From the NCBI RefSeq assembly GCF_022201045.2, contig NC_068556.1:20813501-20877500 (forward strand): a stretch of DNA of 64,000 nt. The letters run 5' to 3'. Shown here one piece after another: positions 48,696 to 60,531 of this stretch. Each line of letters opens with the position of its first letter. Positions within the stretch are counted from its first letter, which is position 1. The notes beneath the pieces were generated by a model. It was not told the DNA's origin, did not search any database, and worked only from the letters and a program-made list of their open reading frames with translations. This DNA is from Citrus sinensis (lineage: Eukaryota > Streptophyta > Magnoliopsida > Sapindales > Rutaceae). The translations under genes were made by a program, and so were the position numbers.

Positions 48696-51600
48696 TCTTG
48701 TCAAAATCCTTTCTAAGCAGCCATTTCTATATCACATAGGAGAAAAATATAGAGAGCTGATGGTAACAACTGATAAGTATAAAATATTGTATAACTTTCA
48801 ATACTATAATTGTCTTACTTATTAGATAAGAAATTAATTGCTCTTCTTTGACAGCCTGATGTTACAGTTACATTATTCCATTTTCAGAGTATGATTTGGT
48901 ACATTTTTTGTTGTGTTTTATTAAATAAGGCCAGAATGATGAGAGAAGAGCAACAAAGAGGAAGCTCCCCAGTTAAGCCACCTGCCACTCTCCTTGAGGA
49001 TAAATTACGTAGATTCCTTGCGTTTGATGTAAAATTCTAACTACCCGTTTTATCCTTGCAGGTCAGTTACATTCTGATATCATCATCAAGGGTTCTAAGG
49101 TAACTCAATGGTGCCTTTTCGTTTTTTATCCGGGATGGGTAGGTTCAGAAACCATGTGAACATGGGTAGGGAACATGCAGAATCCTTGTAAAATACTCTT
49201 ATTTTCAGGACAGAGAAGTTGTCTATTTGGGTTCAGGAATTTAAAACTTGTTAAACAAATTTGTGGGGTCGCTTGTGGGCTCCATTAAAAATTGTGTGAG
49301 CACTGAGTAGGGGCCCATGGGAGGAGCACATTTTATCCTCGCTTGGTAAGAGCTTTGTCTTCTGTGTGACTTGTGTCTAGTTCTTTCATGAAGATTATAC
49401 GAATGGGTATCTTTAAAGCACACGTTAAGAAAGATCCTTAACATTGATAGATGAGATAATACAAGTTCATAAGCAAATAGAAACTTAAATACAAAATCAT
49501 CTCCTGGAATCTGAAAGAGAGTGGGTCCAAATTGCTTTCATATCCCTCTACTGGATACACTGATACGTCATGAATAGAATTTGAAGCCAGTTGTTGGGGA
49601 GACAACTTAATTAATGTTGAGAAATTTACTTTCTGGCTTTGCCTAGAATGAAAAGTCCATTTGATGAGGACCACTGGTAGCTACAGGATCGTAAGTTAGG
49701 TAAATAAGTTAGATCTCATGAATTTAAAACGAACCTGAAAAGGAAACTGACTTCAAATAAAGGGTGTGATAGCGACTTGACTACGTTTAAAGAACATTCA
49801 TTAATCATTATGATTTAGACCCATCAAGTCTTTTTAAGTTCATAAAAAAAAAGGCATATCCAAGCTCTGAATTAAGGTACATAAGAAGAACTGCAACGTA
49901 TAGCATGTTGTATATACAATTGCATTATGTATGATTCTAGTTTGCAGATATTGATCAGAATTTGTATCAAACATGCACATCAACAAATGCCAAAAACAAA
50001 GGCAAAAAGAGTTGGTATTTTATAATGGAAGGAATCGATCGATCAACTACAAGATCTTAAAAGGCTTGGTGAACAACTTTGTTGTCAGTGCATGAATACT
50101 GAAATAATGGGATTTGGCCCCATATCTTAACCATCATAGATGATTAATTATTGTGATTGTTGTTACATTTTTTTTACTTTGAATACCAAAAATAGCTGGC
50201 TTTCACATGGTGTGTTTATGGGCTTCTCCTTTGACTACGTATTTGGTTAGGGGAAACTTCACACGGGTTGGGTTTGTTTGTCTTGTTTCTTCCAATCCCT
50301 TTCTTTCTAACTCTTTTCAATTAGCTGCTATTATCAGCAAATATCTAATACACTTGAGTATCTGTCAGAAACTTATTTGAGCAACGGGTCAAACTTATTT
50401 GTTCACAAAATTATCATATATTATTTCCAAAACTATCCATCACTGTTATATTTTGTCACGATTATTTACACAGTTTGTCATTCAATTTCTTTCAGAAACT
50501 GGCCACTGTTATTTTTCTTAAATTCTCTTCTCCACTCTATTTTATTTTAGAAATCTTTTTTTTTATGTCAAGTAAATTTGTGATTGCAAGATATTTACCA
50601 CTCATTTAGTTTTTAATTATTTAAAGTTGGGGTCTGACTACATTTCTTAAGAGTATCGTATTTCACAATTTGAACATCGTCAAATAACTAAAAGTTATTA
50701 AAAGTCAATAAATTAAAATCATCTAACAGTGTCATATTGTAAGGAATGATACCCATAGAGTACCATAGTCATAACTTTAAAGTTAATTCATAATGTGTTT
50801 CTTAATCTAAAAAAGAAATTGTTAATTTAATGTTATGATTTGATTTGATTTAACAGCTTTACTTTAAGATTTTTTTTTTCCTTTCGAATGAAGAAAAAAT
50901 TTACTCTAGCCCAACCTAGAAAAAATTCTTGACGTCACCCCTGCACACCCCTGGTTGGATTAACTTTTTTTTTTTTTTACAAAAACCAAACTATAAAAAC
51001 ATAACAAAAATCAACATTTTTCCACCTTTCCATTAATTTCATTTTAGCTACATTAACGTGTAAAAAGGTGAAGAGCCCATTCAATCGATATTATTAACTA
51101 ATTTTTGTTTTAAAATATTTAAACCTTGATCAATATTGAACGTACAAAAACCTTCAAATTGGATCTAATTCAACCAAAGTATTATAGACATTCCAGCGTT
51201 TCCATCTTCGAGCATTTTGAACTTTTCATTTATCAAAAAATGCCATTCATTTCTCATTCTACATCGATTAACTAGTATGATTCGTTGCATAATGCTGGAA
51301 TTTAAATTCTATTTACTAAATCGAATGAAATTTACCCAACTCCATGCAGATGGAAGATATGAGATACATGTGAATAGGGGAAAAAGGAAAATTGAAATTT
51401 GTAAGAGATAGATCCAAATGAAACGGAAGCGATAAATTCCACTTGACTTATGGAGTTTTGTATAGAATCAAAAAACATATATATATATATATATATTCAA
51501 TTTATACAGTTATTATGATACTACATATTCCAATCTGCATGGATATTAAAAAAACAAACTTGGTGATTTGATGATTTGTTGAGAACCCTTTTTCCTTTTC

Positions 51601-53918
51601 TTTTTGTAGAATTTTTCGAATGCATCAATGGCTGTCACAAATTAAGTCAATAGATCTATGTTTTTCCCCCATTAACAGTTAATTAATTATGTAAAAAAAC
51701 AGTCCATATCCTTTCAAAAACATTCTGTTCTAAACATATAGTATAATTATCCAATTCCCCCCAGTAAAACGGTATTGAGCATTAAATTATACTCACAAAG
51801 TTGTATAGAAGAGAATCTTGTATTAAAATGCAAATTTCTCATTATTCAAGTACTCAACACAGGGAGAAGAAAAGATCTGTGCATGCATGTGAAAGATTGC
51901 TTATATATATGTATATATATATGCTCACAACAGATCGAGGATCCATTTCTCTTTTTGTTTGTATTTGTGTATTTCGTACCTCATCACGTAATTTATTAAT
52001 TAATCCCAGGGTCGATCATGTGTGATTTACTTTTGATTGCCAAAATTTTCCCTTTCTTGGTTGTCCATTCATGTGCCATATGCCTAAAAGAAGCTTGTAT
52101 TCTTTATATTTTATTTCATCGCCTCCGAGAGATGTCGTTTAGGGATTTGAAGCTTCCAATTTAATTCCACGCTGCTTCTTGCTCATGGACCACAGTTATC
52201 CTACGGGGATATGATATGAATATAATAAACTAATGAAAGAAGCCAGCCAGGGCTTCAAATTAATTATTTTATCCCATCTCATTTGCTAATATAATAGCCA
52301 AAATCTTTCGAGAAATTTTTATGAAAATACCATCAAATTAGAGTTAATTTACTAAAATAGCTCATTTATCATTTTTTTAAAAATTTTATAGCCAAAAAAA
52401 AAAATTCTGGGCAATAATGTCCAAACAACATTATCTAAAATACCTTCATCGTCTGTAGAACAAAGTAAGAAATTAGTAAGTTGGCTATTTTTATAAATTT
52501 GTCAAGAATTGTGTCATTTACTAAATATTTCTATAAAAAAAAATCATCTATAGATGTGAAGTTTGATGATTATTTTGACCCAAAAAAGAAAAGAAAAGAA
52601 AAGAAAAGAAAGAAGCAAAGAAATCATCTAGAATTGACTTGGTCTTTCTTCCCCTATCGAAAACTAAAACTGAAAATTCAGTTAATTATAAAAGAGGAAC
52701 GGGTCGTCGGTTGAGTATCTTTTATCCTTAATAAGAGAATGCCGATGTCCCTGGATCATGTCGGTTGCCTCTTAAATGTTTTGTTTGTTTTCATTTCATT
52801 TTTATCACCCTTCAAATTTCACTGGGCCACCCCTTCTGTCATTGGCTCCCAAAATGAAAAGCCATTTTTGTATCTAATTATACAGTTTGAACCACTATTT
52901 TTTCTTCATCATTTCTTAAATGTTTTAATTTCTTTTTTGATAATTTTTTTTTTAATAATCAGATTAATCCCACACTCAGAAGTTTATATCCCAGGTCAAG
53001 GTATTTATGAAAGAGCTTCTATTTTTTGTTTCTTTCTGAATGAATCATTTGTTGTGCTGGCTTCTCCAATATGTTGTTAGCAAGGTTAATGAACTGAGAG
53101 GACGCATGCATGGCTCTTTATTTTAGGGAGCAATAACAGTAAAAACTCTTAAGGCATTTTGTGAATAATTTACAACTCTGAAGAAAGAAGAAGGGGGGGG
53201 GGGGGGGTGCAGCCTACCATTATCGTGTACAAAACGACCACCATATAATTCAATTTTCATGGTCCCAAGTCTTAATTTTGTTTGCCCCAGCTTTCATGGT
53301 TTACATTGGAATGCATTTAACACCACAATCAAAGCAAGTATGGTTGTTTCTATCTTAAAATTTCTCCATCTGCTAAAGGTCAATCAAATTTAGCTGGCCA
53401 ATGCCAATTCATATAATAATTGTTGTGATTAAAGCTTCTTATATTTGAAGGCCTTCTTGGGCCAGACAAAACAGTAAGCCTGCCCAATATTGGGCCAAGT
53501 CATTTGAATGAGTCGACCCTTCCAGTCCATGAATTGGACCAATTAGAGAACACACCTTACTTTCACAGAAGCATATGTTTATTATTATCAATTTATCATA
53601 TTATAAATTGGAAATTTGGAAGGGACGTTAAAGTAGAGGACAGTTTCATTGAAGCTTCCACTTAACCTTTCACAAATGCTTTTTCACACACCTAACAAAA
53701 ATGTATCATGCCCGCGCATGTGAGTGCGACGCTTGCCTTTAAGTTAAAAAAGTCTCTTCAAGTGTGCTTGTCGTGTCATAATTGTCTTGGAATTCGACAT
53801 GATTTCGATGCAGCTTCGTCTCAGTCCTAGTCATTTACTACGAAAGAGCCGCGAAAGGCGAAAATACAGAACAGCAAGAAAAACTGACAGAATTTGGAGC
53901 TCTCTACACAGAACGAAT
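48696..53918. other. 5.2 kb without a recognised gene
   Basis: The left 250 bases are the IQD leader. The remainder is AT-rich with poly-T tracts. It contains an (AT)n run at about 51476-51496, an AAAAG-type microsatellite at about 52583-52615 and a run of 15 G at 53193-53207. A stretch near 50900-50955 (TCTAGCCCAACC, then TTCTTGACGTCACCCCTG) resembles a single terminus of a hAT element. No gene is called. Confidence 0.5.
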
Positions 53919-54899
53919 ATGGCTGGGATGTTGCCAGGGGTAGGGGTGCCGCAAAGGAGGAAGATTATTAGTAAACAGCACCGTCAAGATTCTCCTTGTA
54001 GCCGCTGCGAAATCCCCCTAACGGAGCTCCGCGAGCCACTGGCCACATGTATTAGCGACTTGGATGAAAATGCATTAAGAGCCCGCCAACGCCTTGAACA
54101 GAAGCTTGCCTCCTTACATCCTCGTTCCAGGTTAGCTTGTAAATTGTATTTCTCCTCTCCTCCTTTACTTGTTTCTTTATTTTTGACACAACCCTTTTCA
54201 TTTCCCCTTATTAAGTTATATAGTTTCAGCTTTCAGGCACCCAATCAGTGTTGATCATTAGTTTTGAGAAAGAGTCTAGGATTTTGGTTTGATGGAGGGT
54301 CGTATCATTTAAATTATAAATAAAAGGGGGGCTATTACGTACTATGTAAAGTCTTTCTGTAATCTCCCATCCATGTGATGTGTGACCTTGTTTGTAACCC
54401 ATTGAAAAACTCATTAAAGTCCTAAAAACACAAGCGTTAGTACTCAGAATTCAGGTACCTGCAAATAGCGATTGCTGTAGAACAGATACATGTCATGATT
54501 TTATGCTTTTGCCGGAACAGAAACGTTTCCACAATCAGTCTGTTCGCCGGTTACCCTGTTTCTTGTTATTCATGACGTGTGCTAGCTAGTACTAGTAATA
54601 ACACATAAATTGCTTGCAGGCCAGGTGAGGTGCCGCAAAATAAAAGCAGTGGAAACGAGGGAATGAAGGATACTCGCTTGGGCTCAAAATTGTTATGGGG
54701 GAGTCATCTGCGGCACTTGAAGCTCAGGGGGAGTAAATCAAATACGAAAATTTGCTCTGTTTGCTTGGAAGAATTTCAGGAGGAGCAACCGGTCACGAGA
54801 CTCCCATGCTCTCACAAGTACCATTCAGATTGTGTTCTTCCTTGGCTTGCAGCCCATCCCCAATGCCCCTATTGCCGGAGACCTGCCCTTGTATGGTGA
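53919..54899 (+). CDS. RING-H2 finger protein, tandem copy 1
   Basis: Two exons (53919-54130, 54620-54899) encode 163 residues. A single C-terminal RING-H2 domain spans 116-156 with ligands C116, C119, C134, H136, H139, C142, C153 and C156 (spacing C-x2-C-x14-C-x-H-x2-H-x2-C-x10-C-x2-C); W145 lies in the usual position. The N-terminal half has a basic start (VPQRRKIISKQH), a C-x2-C pair (PCSRCEIPL) and a conserved block, ISDLDENALRARQRLEQKL. Such proteins are usually E3 ubiquitin ligases; substrate unknown. The start MAGMLPG was chosen by comparison with the second copy; in-frame ATGs upstream (first at 53799) would add 40 residues. A near-identical gene arrangement lies 2.3 kb downstream. 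Confidence 0.85.
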
Positions 54900-55134
54900 T
54901 GATAGTCAATTACTAAATAAATATGTATCTCTTGTAAGAGAAAAATGAAAAACAAGAAGACCAAGCTATAGTTATTGACTTATTGTGCATCCATTTATTA
55001 TTTACGGAATCAAATACCCGTGGCAAGACAAAAAGCTTTGGTAGTGTAGTTGCTTTAAGTATCATATCTATCTATTTGTACAAGCCTCTGTATGAGTGTA
55101 TGTGTATGCTACCAGCATAATGAAACGGATACTA

Positions 55135-55275
55135 AAGAGATTCCTGGGCAAGTCTATGCAGCGCCTTTGAAGAATGCCATGGACCTGGAAGTTGAATAAA
55201 CAGAAAGATGGTTCCTTCATAAGGTCGAGGGATGTCGATATGAACGGCAGTGGTGAAGAGGACGAAGGATGAAAT
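55135..55275 (-). pseudogene. Degenerate coding-like segment, copy A of three
   Basis: Read on the minus strand, this segment encodes SFVLFTT, HIDIPRPYEGTIFL and PGPWHSSKA, closely matching copy C at 58325-58470 and partly copy B near 57985-58095. The parent gene was not recognised. Frameshifts and stops interrupt the flanks, so it is treated as a pseudogene fragment or a repeat with a preserved frame. Confidence 0.45.
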
Positions 55276-55289
55276 TATGAATCACTTGC

Positions 55290-55641
55290 TATTTTATTTT
55301 AACATTAATTAACAAAAAACTTGGCATACTTCTTCTTGTCCACAGTATTAACGCAATTAGTTAACAAAGGGAATTATATATAATCAAGCAGATTGTGATC
55401 TGAAAACTTAATTTAAAAAGGAGGACAAATTATTTGCAATTTTATCTCATGAAGAGTACTTGGGCCCGTCTCAAAATTATGTACAAGAGGCAAGCTTAGC
55501 TCATTGAGTGCTTCAATCTGTGGGTGATACTTGATAGGTCCAAAACGCTATGCTAGTCAACTTTTGACCTCTTCATTTCAAGGTCTCATTATTGGACTGA
55601 ATTTTAAACTAATTATTCAATTTCTTGTCTCCTCTGAGTCC
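55290..55641 (+). pseudogene. Relic of the EGF-like gene: promoter plus start of exon 1
   Basis: From about 55290 to 55600 the sequence parallels 59830-60090, upstream of the EGF-like gene; both contain ACTTGATAGGTCCAAA and GTCAACTTTTGAC. At 55618-55641 it then has 24 bases identical to exon 1 of that gene (60606-60629, encoding NFLSPLS). After 55641 the match stops and different duplicated sequence begins. The intervening promoter bases, the ATG and all later exons are absent, so this is a deletion-scarred copy. Confidence 0.7.
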
Positions 55642-56212
55642 GTAACTGTTTCTTGTTGCTTCTGAAGCTAGCATAGCAAATTTTAATAAATGTAGTTATG
55701 AAATGATGATATTTGGAAGATTTAGCGAGGTAGCCACTGCTGGTGGTAAGTAGAAATACTGCGAGTACAGCTGAAGTGATAAGTAGGAACATTGCAAGTA
55801 CAGCTGAAGTCATTTGCTAGTTTTTGTGGATGTTCCAGGTTGAATGTTCAATAATTTCTTGATGAACAAGCCAAGCAACTACATTTTTTATCCAAGCTAT
55901 GTCATTTGTTATGACTTTTTTCATTAATTCTTAATATAAACAAAGTATAATATAAAGGACGTGTATTCCTTAAATATTTGTAACCTTCTATACCTGTTAC
56001 ATATCACAGCTTGCGAAAGAAACTCACTGATATAGGCCATTAGTGTCACAATATCTCTCTTGCCAAGCATACCAAAAATAACTCCAGAGGCCACAGCACA
56101 AGCAAAAGCACAAAACAGAGCCGTCTTCAATAGGATTGTAAAACATATGATACGTTCTCTCCCAGCACATTGAATAATTTTTTGGCAGAGAGAGTTAATA
56201 TAAGATTACACG

Positions 56213-57337
56213 ATGTCTGGATTGTTTCCGGGGCTATGGGTGATGGTGAATCAAAGGAGGAAGATTAACAAACAGTGCCGTAAAGTTTCTCTCTGCCGCC
56301 GCTGTGAAAGCCCTCTAATGGTAACAGACCGGCGTCAGCCATTGGTCACAAGGATTAGTGACTTGGATGCAAATGCACTAAGAGCTCGCAAACGGCTCGA
56401 GCAGAAACTTGGCTACTTGCAGCCTTATTCCAGGTTTGTCCTATATTTACTTAGTTCTTTATTTTTAAGACAGCCCTTTTCATTTCTTGTGTCTTTGAGT
56501 TACAATTGAACTTAATTTATGGATTATTTAGCAATTACAATTAATACAAGCGTTGATACTGGACCCTTACTCAACTTTTTCTACCTGTATATTGCAACGG
56601 CTCGAAACAGATTTAAGGTGGATAAGCTGCTTAGCTGCATTGAAAACTTGAAATTTGAGGATGATGGTTTTTTCCACCTTCCCCTCCCCCCAACACAAAA
56701 AGAAAGCATAACATAACTAGTAACTAAATTTCCTTTCACTCATGTAAAGGGGGTTAGAATTTTACAAGAGATTAGACCAGTTAAACTAACTAGCATCCAC
56801 TTGAGGATGTTGCTTAGTATTTATGAATTGCTCTTGAATACTGAAGGATCTGTATCTATAGACTATAGGTCTACTGATGCTATTGCAGGAACGTTTTACA
56901 TTCTTACCATATCGAATACAAAATTGTTAATGTCACTGGAATAGAAACTTTATCATTAATCATGCTTCCTTTGCTGCATATCCTGTTTCTTAATCATCAA
57001 TTTGCTCAAATTCATGACACGTACTTGCCTAGTAACACAGTCACTTACTTGCAGGTCAGGGGTACTGCCACAAAATATGAGAAGTGGCCGCAACCTTAAA
57101 GCGGGCATGAAGTGTACATGCTTAGGCTCAAAATTGTTCGGGAGTCGGTGGCCCTTGAAACTCAGGAGATGTAGATCATGTCGGAAAATTTGTTCTGTTT
57201 GCTTAGAAGGTTTTCAGGACAAGCAACAGATCGCCAAACTCTCGTGTTCTCACAAGTTCCATTTAGATTGTGTTCTCCCTTGGCTTGCAGCTCATCCCCA
57301 TTGCCCCTATTGTCGGACACCTGTCCTGGTTTCCTGA
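56213..57337 (+). CDS. RING-H2 finger protein, tandem copy 2
   Basis: Two exons (56213-56433, 57055-57337) encode 167 residues. The layout matches copy 1: basic start (MSGLFPGLWVMVNQRRKIN), a C-x2-C pair (LCRRCESPL), the block ISDLDANALRARKRLEQKL, then a C-terminal RING-H2 domain with C120, C123, C138, H140, H143, C146, C157 and C160. The intron has the same position and phase 2 as in copy 1. The linker adds cysteines (KCTCLGS, RRCRSCRK) not present in copy 1. All eight zinc ligands are intact, so it is likely functional. Probably an E3 ubiquitin ligase; substrate unknown. Confidence 0.85.
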
Positions 57338-57984
57338 TCTTCACTCCTTTCTACGAGGACATTACTTCAACTAGGCAAAGCAAAAGCTTTTGTTACTGAA
57401 GATTTTTGAAAAACGGTTTCCATATTTTTGTTCAAGCCATGATTTGCCTTACATGCTAGCATAATGAGATGAATGCAAAAAAGGAAAGTCTATACATAGG
57501 GTTGTTTTTTCAAAGATTAATCAAGTCAAGAGATAGAAGGAAACAATACTCGATCAAAACAAGATCAAATCAGAAGCAAAAACAAAGATCAGAATCAGAA
57601 AGATCAAAGAATCAAAAAACTAAAACAGCAATCGAGCTTCAATGTTTGAAGGAAAAATAAACACACTTTTTATTAATCAAACTAACTTCAAATAGATCTA
57701 ATTTTACGTAGGAAGTTACACAGATCACATAGAATCAAGAATCAACAATTTTGGTTAACAAACGAAGAAGAAATCACACGCACATCAGGTGCCGTACATC
57801 AGTCCTTTTAAAATGGTGAATCTGGAAACTTTCTGGAAATGAGCTAACGGCTTCTTAACTAACTTCGCCACGTCAGCCATTTATTTGCAAATTGATCCCT
57901 TAACTGAAGTTGATCTGCATTATGGCCCAGAAACTCTTCCTCAATTACATTTAGGTCCGAAAAACTTAACATTAGCCCTCACCC

Positions 57985-58600
57985 GAAGCCTCGAAGAAGG
58001 CCATGGACTTGGGAAGGTGAGTAATTAAACAGAAAGATGGTTTAGGGATCGACGTGGATGTGATCTACAGTTGTAAGAAGGACAGAGGGTGAATCAAGTT
58101 TAGTGTATACTTCCGGTTATCGCGCCTCTTTCTTGTTGCTTCTGAGTGCTAGAGTCGAAAATGAGTATGAATTGAAAGAGATTTCTCATCAAGTCTCTAA
58201 AAATGTTTTGAAGAAGAATTGACCTCAAAATGCAGTTACCAGAAGGATGGTTTTTTGGAAGATTTAGTGATGTGGCGACTGCTGGGTGATAAGTAGAGAA
58301 AGGGGATATTGAAACTTTCTTCAACAACGACTTGTAGAATGCCTTTGAAGAATGCCATAGACCTGAAAGTTGAGTTAGCAGAAAGATGGTTTCTTCAGAA
58401 GGTCGAGGGATGTGAATGTGATCCACGGTGGTGAAGAGAACAAAGAGTGAAACGATGCATAACTTTGAAGAAGAATTGACCTCGACATTGAGTGTGATGG
58501 CTTTTTTTCCGGAAGATCCAGTGATCGATGTAGCACGCCCTGGTAGTATAAGTTGAGAATTTGTTGAAACATTCATCAACAACTTGTAGATTTAAGAGCA
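57985..58600 (-). pseudogene. Degenerate coding-like segment, copies B and C
   Basis: Copy C (about 58325-58470) encodes, on the minus strand, SLFVLFTTVDHIHIPRPSEE then FLLTQLSGLWHSSKAF; copy B (57985-58095) is a more damaged version. Both are followed by a related LPKNHPSGN or SSGKKAITL segment, so the two halves are a local tandem duplication. A 160-codon frame (58100-58582) runs through both without a stop. No family was recognised. The copy at 55135-55275 is the third. Confidence 0.4.
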
Positions 58601-58877
58601 GCTATATCGCTATTTCGAGCTACGTAATTTCTTATAAAGTTACGTATTATATTAAACATAGGCATAACCATGTATGCCTCTTACTTACTTATCACAGCTT
58701 GCTCAATATATTTCACCATACAAGGCGAAGAGATTTGCACAAGCTTTGCTTCAATCCCTTTTTGCTGAAAATACTTCTTGCCAAGCATAAACCAAAAGTC
58801 ACTTGATCAACATTGTAGTTTCTATCGATGGGCACTTGGGCAGTCTTGTATTGATAGATTTAGCGCATTCCACTAGA

Positions 58878-59001
58878 GGCAATCTCTATCTTACATGCAT
58901 GTAAAATACATTCCCCTCACATGAATAGTGTATGTATGGGACCCACACACTATTCATGTGAGAGGAGTGTATCTTACATGCATGTAAGATAGAGGGACCC
59001 T
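58878..59001. mobile_element. 124-base hairpin MITE with 8-base target duplication
   Basis: Arms of 48 bases (58884-58931 and 58947-58994) are inverted copies with about four mismatches, both containing CTCTATCTTACATGCATGTA and CTCACATGAATAGTGT. The loop is only about 15 bases. CCACTAGA flanks the element on both sides (58870-58877 and 59002-59009). The duplication length suggests a hAT-type MITE. Transcription through it would give a long near-perfect hairpin. Confidence 0.82.
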
Positions 59002-60446
59002 CCACTAGATTGAAATCATCTATCACACACTCCGCAGCACAAGCAAAAGCACAAAAATTGCCTTTCATAATGTGATCTCCATGATAAGCCAAGCCACACT
59101 TAAAAGCATCCAATTACTAGCAATTTTTTTTTTTTTTGGCCTACTATCCCGTTTCAAATATGATGTATACTTGGTGGGTCACATTACTCGTGGTAGAGAA
59201 CACAATACTGCCACTTGATATTATCCGGTTGTCATTGTAACTATTCACAAAGGAATTTATAGAATTGCACTACCCTGTGCAATTGCTTAGGTATTTTTAT
59301 TTAGCTAACTTGTTGACTTTTGTCTTGGTCGGGTGGGGAGCTTATTGGTAGCGGTCTCTTGTTAAACTGCAACCGGTATGTTGACATTTTGTATTTGATA
59401 ATTTTGCATTGGAGACATATTTCCATTTTATTGAATTGGTTGGCAACGGTGAATTAAAAAAAAAAAAAAAAAACTATTGAAGTGACCTTTTGAAGATCTT
59501 TTTGGACTTTAAAGTTCAAGGAAGTCATTCGTTGAATAGAAATGGTACAAGACTAATTAACTTCACATTGAATAACAGCAAGAGTTTGTTGAATATGAAT
59601 CAAATAAATTCCCGATTTTTTGGGTAGAGCGTACCAAATTAATAAAACTTTTCTTGGTAAAATATTAAACTTGTTTCATCATAGAATCGTTTCTTAGACG
59701 CCCGAATATCACGTTTCACTTATTTTATTTTATTTTTCCAACCGACCAATGCTTCATTAAATTCCTTCAATATAATATTACCCGTTTATTGAAATGTGAA
59801 ACATTTAGTATTTAATTTAAGAATATTAGCAAAATACGTGGCATTCTTCTTATCCAGGGTGGGAACGCAATATTATATATATATATATAAAAGGCCGATT
59901 GTGAAATGGAGCATTAATGTCAAAAAAAGGACAAATTATTTTATAATTTCATGAAGAGAAACTTTCTAGAAGAGGCAGGCTTAGCTCGTTTAATGTTTCA
60001 ATTTGTAGGTCATACTTGATAGGTCCAAAGGCTATGCCAGTCAACTTTTGACATCTTCAACTTCAATGTCTCATTATTACTCGAAATTTGTAAACTGTTT
60101 CATCAATTTTAAATGGTTAGTGATGATCTTTATCAAAGTTTTTTATTATACTGTAATTTAAATCATAATTAACTTTATATTATCATATTGCTATAAAAAA
60201 ATAATAATCAAAACATTACAAGTAAGAACGTAATTCATGATTTTTCTCCATACAAGTCCTCCATGTGCCAAAAATCATATGGTGACGTGGTGAAATATGA
60301 TTAGTCGATGAATTCTCCAACTTCCAACGATCCACGTTTTTAGCTAGTCCACGACTCTATGCATCTTTGCTAACTGTGAAAGCTCCCATTTGTTACTATC
60401 GTTGGGGAAATTCTTCAAAATTTTCAAACTCATATAAAAAAGTCAC

Positions 60447-60454
60447 TATAAATA
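60447..60454 (+). promoter_or_regulatory. TATA box of the EGF-like gene
   Basis: TATAAATA lies 85 to 78 bases upstream of the ATG at 60532, placing the start site near 60480, just before a CT-rich leader. Confidence 0.65.
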
Positions 60455-60531
60455 TATACCATGTACCGCCCTCACGGCCTCACCACTTGTGTCTTGTCTC
60501 TCTGACTCTCTGTGTGCATATTCTTTAGATT

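Larger units (their letters stand above)
54900..56212. other. Spacer between the two RING-H2 genes
   Basis: This spacer contains duplicated material also found at 57985-60629. It includes a degenerate minus-strand coding-like segment (about 55135-55275), a relic of the EGF-like gene's promoter and exon 1 (about 55290-55641), and a further minus-strand open frame (about 55924-56130) with a shared FCAFACA segment. No intact gene is seen. Confidence 0.6.
57338..60531. other. Spacer with duplicated blocks upstream of the EGF-like gene
   Basis: Contains degenerate minus-strand copies B and C (57985-58600), a 124-base MITE (58878-59001), a poly-A tract (about 59457-59472) and the EGF-like gene's promoter. 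The latter shares 59830-60090 with the relic at 55290-55600. The segment 58886-59113 has a minus-strand open frame whose CAFACA phrase also appears at 55924-56130. No intact gene is recognised. Confidence 0.6.

Noticed and set aside
48696-48704. Upstream extension of the IQD protein by three codons
   Set aside because: The upstream codon is TTG, not ATG; the ATG at 48695 gives the standard MGKTGKW start.
53799-53918. Forty-residue N-terminal extension of RING copy 1
   Set aside because: In-frame ATGs exist, but copy 2 starts at the position equivalent to 53919; the extension looks like translated leader. It remains possible.
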